Shown here in pieces: positions 45,289-52,699 of a stretch of DNA of 63,437 nt. Position numbers and translations under genes: made by a program. Source of the stretch: an uncultured Clostridia bacterium (lineage in GTDB: Bacteria; Bacillota; Clostridia; TANB77; CAG-508). The stretch is from assembly GCA_944386755.1 (NCBI GenBank), contig CALXCF010000008.1, positions 1-63,437 on the forward strand. The letters run 5' to 3'. Each line of letters starts with the position of its first letter. Positions within the stretch are counted from its first letter, which is position 1. The notes beneath the pieces were generated by a model. That model had not been told where the DNA came from. It did no database searches and worked only from the letters and a program-made list of their open reading frames with translations.

Positions 45289-46479
45289 ATGAAAATTTTA
45301 GTTTTAAATTGTGGTAGTTCATCACTAAAATACCAATTAATTAACATGGAAACAGAAGAAGTATTAGCTTCTGGAAAATATGAAAGAATAGGAGAAAAAG
45401 AAGCATTTATAACACACAAAGTAAATGGGCAAAAAATAAAAATAGACAATCCTGCATATAATCATACAGAAGCAATAGAATTCACATTAAAACAACTAAC
45501 AAATCCAGAATACAAAGTAATAGATAGCTTAGATGAAATAGAAGCTATCGGACATAGACTAGTACATGGAGGAGAAAAAATCTCCGAATCTGTTGTTATA
45601 GATGACAATGTAGAAAATGTTTTAAAAGAATATTCAGATTTAGCACCACTACACAACCCAGCATGTATTTTAGGAATTGAAGCATGTAAAAATGTAATGC
45701 CAGGAAAACCAATGGTAGGAGTTTTCGATACAGCATTTCATCAATCAATCCCAAAAGAAAGATATATCTATCCAATTCCATATGAATATTATGAAAAATA
45801 TGGAATAAGAAAATATGGATTCCATGGAACTTCTCATATGTTTGTATCACAAAGATTAGCTGAAATAGAAGGAAAAGACCTTAAAGATTTAAAAATCGTA
45901 ACATGTCATTTAGGACAAGGTTCAAGTATTTGTGCAGTACAAGGTGGAAAATCAGTAGATACAAGTATGGGATTAACACCACTTGGAGGAATTCCAATGG
46001 TAACAAGAAGTGGAGATTTAGACCCATCAATATTATTATACTTGATGAAAAAAGAAAAACTATCTCCAGAACAAATGGAAAACATTTTAAATAAAGAGTC
46101 AGGAGTTTCTGGAATATCTGGATTAGCACCAGATTTTAGAGTAATTGAGCAAGAAAGCTACAATGATAATGAGACAGCAAAAATTGCTATGGAAAGCTTT
46201 AAATATGCAATTGCAAGTTATATTGCAAAATATGCAGTTGCAATGAATGGTGTTGACTATATTGTATTTACAGGTGGAGTAGGAGAAAATCAAATTAATA
46301 TTAGAAAAGGTATTTGTGAGCAATTAGAGTTTATGGGAGTAGAAATTGATGTAGAAGCAAACAACATGAGAGGAGAAGAAAAAGTTATTTCAAAACCAAG
46401 TTCAAAAGTTAAAGTATATGTTATTCCTACAAATGAAGAGTTAATGATTGCAAAAGAAACTGAAAGACTTGTTAAATAA
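45289..46479 (+). CDS. ackA: Acetate kinase, second copy
   Basis: A 396-residue acetate kinase of the same length as the first copy, well over half identical by eye, with [40 protein letters not shown] and [11 protein letters not shown] intact. The C-terminal third differs more (SGLAPDFRVIEQES against [14 protein letters not shown]). Both look active. The second copy could prefer another acyl phosphate, such as propionyl or butyryl phosphate, but nothing visible settles that. A terminator follows. Confidence 0.96.
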   Translation: MKILVLNCGSSSLKYQLINMETEEVLASGKYERIGEKEAFITHKVNGQKIKIDNPAYNHTEAIEFTLKQLTNPEYKVIDSLDEIEAIGHRLVHGGEKISESVVIDDNVENVLKEYSDLAPLHNPACILGIEACKNVMPGKPMVGVFDTAFHQSIPKERYIYPIPYEYYEKYGIRKYGFHGTSHMFVSQRLAEIEGKDLKDLKIVTCHLGQGSSICAVQGGKSVDTSMGLTPLGGIPMVTRSGDLDPSILLYLMKKEKLSPEQMENILNKESGVSGISGLAPDFRVIEQESYNDNETAKIAMESFKYAIASYIAKYAVAMNGVDYIVFTGGVGENQINIRKGICEQLEFMGVEIDVEANNMRGEEKVISKPSSKVKVYVIPTNEELMIAKETERLVK

Positions 46480-46518
46480 TTTGTAAATATCACTACATTT
46501 TACTAATATATAAAAATG

Positions 46519-46550
46519 AAATCAAAAAGTTTAAAAACTTTTTGATTTTC
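46519..46550 (+). terminator. Rho-independent terminator after ackA
   Basis: AAATCAAAAAGTTT pairs with AAACTTTTTGATTT around a short A-rich loop and ends in TTTC. Confidence 0.75.
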
Positions 46551-46552
46551 TA

Positions 46553-46581
46553 TTGACATCTACTAGAATATATGGTTAAAT
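46553..46581 (+). promoter_or_regulatory. Promoter of the coiled-coil gene
   Basis: TTGACA (46553-46558), 17 bases, TTAAAT (46576-46581). Confidence 0.6.
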
Positions 46582-46632
46582 ATGACCTATCAAAAGCTAG
46601 CGAAATTTAATGTTATAAAGGAGGTTATGCTG

Positions 46633-47112
46633 ATGGAGAATGCAATGGCAAAAACAATTTTGACTGAGTTACGTGAGTTTAGAAAAGAAAATAACAAAAG
46701 ATGGGAAGAAAATGACAAACGTTGGGAAGAGAACGAAAGAAGATGGAAAGAAAATGATAAACGTTGGGAAGAGAACGAAAGAAGATGGAAAGAAAATGAT
46801 AAACGTTGGGAAGAAAATAACAAGAGATGGTTAGATAGTGAAAAACAAAGAAATAAGGATAGAAAAGAATTATTTGATGTCTTAGATAATATGGATAAAA
46901 GTATATCAAAAGGACTTAATTATATGGAGAAATACATAGATGACAGATGTAGAAAGTTAGAGGATGAGCACTTTGAATGTAGAAAAAATTGTTTACTATT
47001 AAGTAGTGAAATGAATGCACAAAAGTCAAGATTGAATTTTCAAAATGTTAGAATTGAGAGTTTAGAAAAATGGAGAAATAATCTAGGTGATGATTTTGTT
47101 GGAATAAATTAG
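46633..47112 (+). CDS. Coiled-coil protein with RWEEN heptad repeats
   Basis: A protein of about 159 residues without signal peptide. Residues about 20-62 are six or seven copies of a seven-residue unit like KRWEEND or RRWKEND, a charged coiled coil; a second helical region follows. At the DNA level the tract (about 46690-46830) repeats with near-identical 42-base units. ATG 46633 lies eight bases after AAAGGAGG; an upstream ATG (46582) is at the end of the -10 element and is rejected. The family is not recognised. Confidence 0.75.
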   Translation: MENAMAKTILTELREFRKENNKRWEENDKRWEENERRWKENDKRWEENERRWKENDKRWEENNKRWLDSEKQRNKDRKELFDVLDNMDKSISKGLNYMEKYIDDRCRKLEDEHFECRKNCLLLSSEMNAQKSRLNFQNVRIESLEKWRNNLGDDFVGIN

Positions 47113-47203
47113 AAGTGTTTTTTAAGCGGTATAATATATAAATTATGCTGCTTTTTTCTAAAAACACAGTTGTAAAAAAATTATAAAAATATCAAAAATA
47201 TGT

Positions 47204-47232
47204 TTGACATTTTTTTGTTTGTATGATAAGAT
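47204..47232 (+). promoter_or_regulatory. Promoter of lexA
   Basis: TTGACA (47204-47209), 17 bases, TAAGAT (47227-47232). Transcription would start near 47239. Confidence 0.65.
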
Positions 47233-47264
47233 GTGAAAAAATGAGAGAATGGAGTGAATATAGT

Positions 47265-47918
47265 ATGCCAAGAAAAAAGAAACCAGAATTAAATAATAGA
47301 GAAAAATCAATATTACGTTTCATTGAAAAACAAATAATGACACAAGGGTATCCACCATCAGTAAGAGAAATTGGAAAAGCGGTAGGATTAAGTTCAACTG
47401 CAACAGTACATAATTATTTAGAAAGATTAGAGCAAAAAGGTTATATTAAAAAACAAGACAAAAAAGGAAGAACTTTAAGACTATTAAAAGGTGGTTCAGG
47501 AGAAGAAAAGAAAACTTCAAGCAAAGATTTCTATACACAAAAAGAATTAGTAGAAGTTCCAATCATAGGAAAGATAACAGCAGGAGAGCCAATTTTAGCA
47601 GTAGAAAATGTAACAGATACATTTCCAATTCCAATTGATTTTGTTGGAAATTCTGAAAGTTTCATGCTAACAGTTAGAGGAGAAAGTATGATTGAAGCTG
47701 GAATTCTTGATGGTGATTATATTTTAGTTAAGAGACAAAATACAGCAAATAATGGAGAGATTGTTGTTGCTTTAATTGGTGATGAAGCAACTGTTAAAAC
47801 TTTTTATAAAGAAAAAGACTATATCAGATTACAACCTGAAAACTCAACTATGGACCCAATAATTGTTCCTACTTGTGAAATTTTAGGAAAAGTTGCTGGT
47901 GTGTTTAGAAAAATGTAA
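47265..47918 (+). CDS. lexA: LexA SOS repressor
   Basis: A protein of about 217 residues. The winged-helix DNA-binding domain has [24 protein letters not shown]; the C-terminal domain has the self-cleavage Ala-Gly in ITAGEP, the catalytic serine in RGESMIEAG and the lysine in EATVKTF. ATG 47265 follows GGAGTG by eight bases; in-frame ATGs upstream lie before or at the start of the transcript. LexA represses DNA-damage genes, possibly including the repair pair at 29843-31935. Confidence 0.95.
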   Translation: MPRKKKPELNNREKSILRFIEKQIMTQGYPPSVREIGKAVGLSSTATVHNYLERLEQKGYIKKQDKKGRTLRLLKGGSGEEKKTSSKDFYTQKELVEVPIIGKITAGEPILAVENVTDTFPIPIDFVGNSESFMLTVRGESMIEAGILDGDYILVKRQNTANNGEIVVALIGDEATVKTFYKEKDYIRLQPENSTMDPIIVPTCEILGKVAGVFRKM

Positions 47919-47921
47919 ACT

Positions 47922-47957
47922 AAAAAAGGCATTGGACTTAAATACCAATGCCTTTTT
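47922..47957 (+). terminator. Rho-independent terminator after lexA
   Basis: AAAAAGGCATTGG pairs with CCAATGCCTTTTT across a nine-base loop. Confidence 0.85.
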
Positions 47958-48047
47958 ATGTTGGAGATTTCACAAAAAATTCACAATTCGCCAGTTGACA
48001 AATAATATTAAAGAATATACAATTAAAAGATACGGAAAAAGTCAAAA

Positions 48048-48113
48048 ATGTCTCATCAAGAAACGGTCCATTTGAGACAAAATGTCGCATGAGAAACGTC
48101 CTAAATAGAGACA
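48048..48113. repeat. Two adjoining type B repeat units
   Basis: AATGTCTCATCAAGAAACGG followed by TTTGAGAC, then AATGTCGCATGAGAAACGTC and TAGAGAC. It lies between lexA and the ABC exporter genes. Confidence 0.75.
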
Positions 48114-48133
48114 GAAAAGAAAGGAGAAGAAAA

Positions 48134-50299
48134 ATGCTTAAAGTATTGAAAAACTTGAAAAAAACATTAGGCTCTGTAATAGCAATTGTAATTTTACTAT
48201 GTGTGCAAGCAGCAGCAGACTTAGCATTACCAGACTATACTTCAAAAATAGTCAATGAAGGTATACAAGCAGGTGGAATTGTAAGTTCAGTACCTGATAT
48301 CATATCTAAAGAAGATATGGACAAAATATTGTTATTTACAGAAAATGATGATGAAATTCTAAATAATTATACATTAGTAAGTTCAGAACCTAATAAAGAA
48401 CAAGAAAAAATAATCAACAAATATTTAGGCAAGGACTATAATGTAGAAAACGATACTATTTATGTATTAAATGATTTAGAAGATGAAGAAAAATCAAATT
48501 TAGAAACAGTTATGGTTAGTCCTATCCTAGAGATGACAATAATATCTCAAATGCCTGAAGAACAAAGAAATCAAATGCTTGAAGAAGCTACAAAACAAAT
48601 TAATTCAATGAGTGATTCTATAAAAGAACAAGCAGCAGTTTCATCAATAAAAAAAATATATCAAAACTTAGGTGTAGACACAGATAAAATTCAAAATGAT
48701 TATATTTTATTATCTGGATTCCAAATGCTAGGAGTAGCACTTGTAAGTATGGTATCAGCTGTTTCAATAATGTTCTTATCTTCAAGAGTTGCAGCAAGAT
48801 TAGGTAAAACTTTAAGAGATAAAGTATTCAAGAAAGTAATCAGCTTTTCAAATGCTGAATTAAATGAATTTTCAACAGCATCACTAATTACTCGTAGCAC
48901 AAACGATATCCAACAAATTCAACAACTTATAGCAATATTATTCAGAGTAGTTGTATATGCACCTATTATTGGTATAGGTGGATTTGTAAAAGTTCTAACA
49001 AGTACGGATAATTCAATGGCATGGATTATAGGAGTAGCAATAATTGCAATATTATTTATTGTTGCCACATTATTTGCAGTTGCAATGCCAAGATTTAGAA
49101 AATTGCAAGACTTAGTTGATAAACTAAATGAAGTTTCAAGAGAAATCTTAACAGGTATACCAGTAATTAGAGCATTTAATAAAGAAAAGAAAGAAGAAGC
49201 AAGATTTGACGATGCCAATAAAGATTTAATGAAAACAAATATATTTGTAAACAGAGCAATGTCAATGATGATGCCACTTCTAATGTTTATAATGAACTCA
49301 ATTATGGTATTAATTGTATGGGTTGGAGGACATAATGTTGACCAAGGTGTAATGCAAGTTGGTGACATGATGGCATTTATCCAATACACAATGCAAATTG
49401 TAATGGCATTCTTAATGATTTCAATGATTTCTATTGTGCTTCCAAGAGCAGCAGTTTCTGCAAGACGTATAAATGAAGTTATTGATAGAGAACCAAGTAT
49501 AAAAGATAAGAAAGAAACAAAGAAATTTGATCCATCTAAAAAAGGATTAGTTGAATTTAAAAATGTATCATTTAGATACCCAGATGCAGATACTGAAATC
49601 TTAGAGGATATCAACTTTACAGCTGAACCAGGAAAAACAACAGCAATTATTGGTAGTACCGGAAGTGGAAAATCAACAGTTGTAAATCTAATACCAAGAT
49701 TTTATGATGTAACAGGTGGAGAATTATGCATTGATGGTGTAAATGTTAAAGATGTATCTCAAAAAGATTTAAGAGATATTATTGGATTTGTACCACAAAA
49801 AGGAATATTATTCTCAGGAACAATAGAATCAAATATTAAATATTCTGATGAAAATATGTCTGATGACCAAATGATTATGGCGGCAGAGATTGCTCAAGCA
49901 ACAGAATTCATTGAAGGTAAAGAACAGAAATATCAAGACCCAATAGCACAAGGTGGAGGAAATGTTTCAGGAGGACAAAAACAACGTTTATCAATTGCAA
50001 GAGCAATTGCAAAAGACCCAGAAATATTTGTATTTGATGATAGTTTTTCGGCTTTGGATTTTAAAACAGATAGTAAATTAAGAGAAGCATTAGCAACAAG
50101 AACAAAAAATAAAACAGTAATTATTGTTGCTCAAAGAATTAGTACAATTTTAAATGCGGATAAAATCATTGTTTTAGAAGAAGGCAAAATGGTAGGAATG
50201 GGAACACATGAAGAATTGATGAAAAACAACGAAACTTATAGACAGATTGCTTTATCACAATTATCTGCAGAAGAATTAGGTGAGAAAGGAGGAGAGTAA
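48134..50299 (+). CDS. ABC exporter half-transporter, first subunit
   Basis: A protein of about 721 residues: six membrane segments (about 15-470, with a large extracytoplasmic insert at about 55-190) and a C-terminal ATPase. Walker A is IGSTGSGKSTVVNLI, the signature is VSGGQKQRLS, and Walker B is PEIFVFDDSFSALD. The Asp after Walker B replaces the usual catalytic Glu, as in the degenerate subunit of heterodimeric exporters. ATG 48134 follows AAGGAGAAG and is preferred to ATG 48089. It abuts the second subunit, and the two should pair as a multidrug-type exporter. Confidence 0.92.
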   Translation: MLKVLKNLKKTLGSVIAIVILLCVQAAADLALPDYTSKIVNEGIQAGGIVSSVPDIISKEDMDKILLFTENDDEILNNYTLVSSEPNKEQEKIINKYLGKDYNVENDTIYVLNDLEDEEKSNLETVMVSPILEMTIISQMPEEQRNQMLEEATKQINSMSDSIKEQAAVSSIKKIYQNLGVDTDKIQNDYILLSGFQMLGVALVSMVSAVSIMFLSSRVAARLGKTLRDKVFKKVISFSNAELNEFSTASLITRSTNDIQQIQQLIAILFRVVVYAPIIGIGGFVKVLTSTDNSMAWIIGVAIIAILFIVATLFAVAMPRFRKLQDLVDKLNEVSREILTGIPVIRAFNKEKKEEARFDDANKDLMKTNIFVNRAMSMMMPLLMFIMNSIMVLIVWVGGHNVDQGVMQVGDMMAFIQYTMQIVMAFLMISMISIVLPRAAVSARRINEVIDREPSIKDKKETKKFDPSKKGLVEFKNVSFRYPDADTEILEDINFTAEPGKTTAIIGSTGSGKSTVVNLIPRFYDVTGGELCIDGVNVKDVSQKDLRDIIGFVPQKGILFSGTIESNIKYSDENMSDDQMIMAAEIAQATEFIEGKEQKYQDPIAQGGGNVSGGQKQRLSIARAIAKDPEIFVFDDSFSALDFKTDSKLREALATRTKNKTVIIVAQRISTILNADKIIVLEEGKMVGMGTHEELMKNNETYRQIALSQLSAEELGEKGGE

Positions 50300-52131
50300 A
50301 TGCCAGGACCAATGGGAGGACCTATGGGAAGAGGTCATCAAACAACAGCGAAAGCAAAAGATTTTAAGAAAACGACAAAAAAATTAATAAAATCATATTT
50401 AGCAAAGTATAAAATAGCTATATTTGTTGTAATATTATTTGCAGTAGGAAGTACGATTTTTACAATTGTAGGACCAAAGATTTTAGGTAATGCTACAACA
50501 GAAATATTTAATGGTTTAATGAGTAAATTATCTGGCGGTTCAGGAATAGATTTTGGGAAAGTCGGACGGAATTGCTTTAACTCTAATTGCTTTATATATA
50601 ATTAGTGCATTATTCTCCTTCGTTCAAGGATTTACAATGACAACAGTTACACAAAAAATCACATATAAATTAAGAAATGATATAGCTATAAAAATAAATA
50701 AATTACCAATGAAATATTTTGATAAAAAGACTAATGGAGAAGTTTTATCAGTTATAACAAACGATATTGATACATTAAGTATGAACCTTAACCAAAGTAT
50801 TACTCAAATAATAACATCAGTTTGTACAATTATAGGAATACTTGTAATGATGATTTCTATAAGTTGGCAGATGACATTAATATCATTGATAATATTACCA
50901 ATTGCAGGAATTTTAGTTAAATTTATAGTAAGCAAATCACAAAAGTATTTCGTTAGACAACAAGATTATTTAGGACATGTAAATGGTCAAGTAGAAGAAA
51001 TTTATGGTGGATTAAATATAGTAAAAGTATTTAATGCAGAAAACAAAGTAACAAATGACTTCGAAAAGGCAAATGATGAATTATATAGGTCTGCATGGAA
51101 ATCACAATTCTTATCAGGTTTAATGCACCCAATTACAAACTTTATATCTAATGTTGGATATGTAGGAGTTGCAGTTGCTGGAGGATATTTAGCTGTTAAT
51201 GGAACAATTACAGTAGGTAATATTCAAAGTTTTATACAATATAATAGACAATTTACACAGCCAATAAATCAAATAGCACAAATATCAAGCATGTTGCAAG
51301 CAATGGCAGCTGCTGCAGAAAGAATATTTGAATTTTTGGAAGAACCAGAAGAAGTTATAACTGCAAAAGGAAATATTGATACATCAAAATTAAAAGGAAA
51401 TGTTGAATTCAAACATGTTAAATTTGGATATGACCCAGATAAGATGATTATCAATGACTTCAATGCAGATGTAAAAGAAGGTCAAAAAATAGCAATAGTT
51501 GGACCAACAGGAGCAGGAAAGACAACTATGGTAAAATTATTAATGAGATTCTACGATGTTAATTCTGGAGAAATTGATGTTGATGGTCATAATGTAAAAG
51601 ATTTCGATAGAGGAGAGCTTCGTAAAATGTTTGGTATGGTTCTACAAGATACATGGTTATTTGGTGGAACAGTAAAAGACAATATTAAATACAGTAAAGA
51701 AGATGCAACAGATACAGAAGTTGTAGAAGCAGCAAAAGCAGCACATGTACATCACTTCATAAAAACACTTCCAAATGGATATAATTCTATGATAAATGAA
51801 GAATCAACAAATATATCTGCAGGACAAAAACAATTGCTTACAATTGCAAGAGTTATACTTGCAAATCCTAAAATATTGATTTTGGATGAGGCAACAAGTT
51901 CAATTGATACAAGAACTGAAATTCAAATACAATCAGCTATGGATAATCTTATGAAAGGTAGAACAAGTTTTATAATTGCTCATAGATTATCAACTATTAA
52001 AAATGCAGATTTAATTTTAGTTATGAATCATGGAGATATTGTAGAGCAAGGTACTCATGAGGATTTACTTGCTAAAAATGGATTTTATGCTGATTTATAT
52101 AATAGCCAATTTGAAGTTGAAGAACGGATAG
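50300..52131 (+). CDS. ABC exporter half-transporter, second subunit, needs +1 recoding at CGG 50567
   Basis: From ATG 50300 the reading gives a Gly/Pro-rich N terminus and the first membrane segment, then runs out of frame at GTC GGA CGG AAT and stops at 50603. Stepping +1 to GGA opens GIALTLIALYIISALFSF, which is the second membrane segment, and the frame continues with Walker A VGPTGAGKTTMVKLL, signature NISAGQKQLLT and Walker B KILILDEATSSID with catalytic Glu. The product is about 609 residues. A further in-frame CGG at 52125 would, if also stepped, meet TAG at 52129; read as a normal codon the gene ends at 52139. No homopolymer lies at the break. Confidence 0.85.
50567..50569 (+). other. 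In-frame CGG recoding site 6 (ABC exporter)
   Basis: GGA CGG AAT in zero frame; the transporter resumes at GGA ATT GCT in the +1 frame. Confidence 0.8.
52125..52127 (+). other. In-frame CGG near the end of the ABC exporter gene
   Basis: GAA CGG ATA GAT TCT TAA in the reading frame. A +1 step reads GGA TAG and ends the protein at once, so the outcome is almost the same either way. This is the only in-frame CGG I found that is not needed to restore a protein. Confidence 0.7.
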
Positions 52132-52166
52132 ATTCTTAAAAGTTTGAGAAATAATTAAAAAACTAC

Positions 52167-52195
52167 TTGTAAAATTCGAAAAAATGTGCAATAAT
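52167..52195 (+). promoter_or_regulatory. Promoter of the valS leader
   Basis: TTGTAA (52167-52172), 17 bases, AATAAT (52190-52195). A moderate match upstream of the T-box. Confidence 0.45.
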
Positions 52196-52224
52196 ACTAA
52201 TATCATATATAAAAACAATAAAAA

Positions 52225-52470
52225 AGAGGAGTACATTTATACTAACTTAAAGAGAAAAGAAGTCAAAGGCTGAGAGCTTCTTAAGAAGTAGATAAATGGA
52301 AAGTAGCTTTTTTAGTTGATATTTTGAAAACCTTAAAAGGAAAGTAGTTATATCCGTTTAAGCAACGTTAAAGGCTAAAGAGATGTAAATTGGAAATCAA
52401 TTTATAATTAAGGTGGTACCGTGAAGAAAATTCGCCCTTATGTATATATATGCATAAGGGCTTTTTTGAA
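52225..52470 (+). promoter_or_regulatory. T-box leader of valS
   Basis: The conserved T-box AAGGTGGTACCGTG is at 52410-52423, followed by a terminator whose stem CCCTTATG...CATAAGGG (52435-52462) ends in TTTTTT. The stem I region starts near 52230. By position it senses uncharged tRNA-Val; the specifier codon was not assigned. Confidence 0.92.
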
Positions 52471-52472
52471 CT

Positions 52473-52504
52473 AAAACAAATGAAAATCAGCATCTTGCAC
52501 ATTT
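52473..52504 (+). repeat. Segment shared by both T-box leaders
   Basis: This 32-base segment after the valS T-box terminator matches 62648-62679 after the ileS T-box terminator with a single difference. The core is ATCAGCATCTTGCACATTT. Confidence 0.85.
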
Positions 52505-52624
52505 TTGCCTTATTATCAAACTTCAATGTACAAAAAGTACATTTTCAGCTTGCTAATTCAGCAAAAATGCACAATATACTAATTTTGATTTGCTTTAGAA
52601 GATATAATTAAATTAATGAGATTA

Positions 52625-52681
52625 AAGGTCCGTCCCTAAATCCCTAAAAACAGGGATTTAGAGAACCGTCCCCTAATCCCG
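52625..52681. repeat. Type A repeat before valS
   Basis: GGTCCGTCCCTAAATCCCT, a short loop, AGGGATTTAGAGAACCGTCCCC. It lies between the T-box terminator and the valS ribosome site. The rest of 52505-52624 holds no gene I can see. Confidence 0.8.
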
Positions 52682-52699
52682 GTAAAGGAGGAAAAAATT

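Noticed and set aside
46590..46909. Two minus-strand open frames across the RWEEN repeat tract
   Set aside because: They are by-products of the repeat on the opposite strand; repetitive DNA leaves several frames open.
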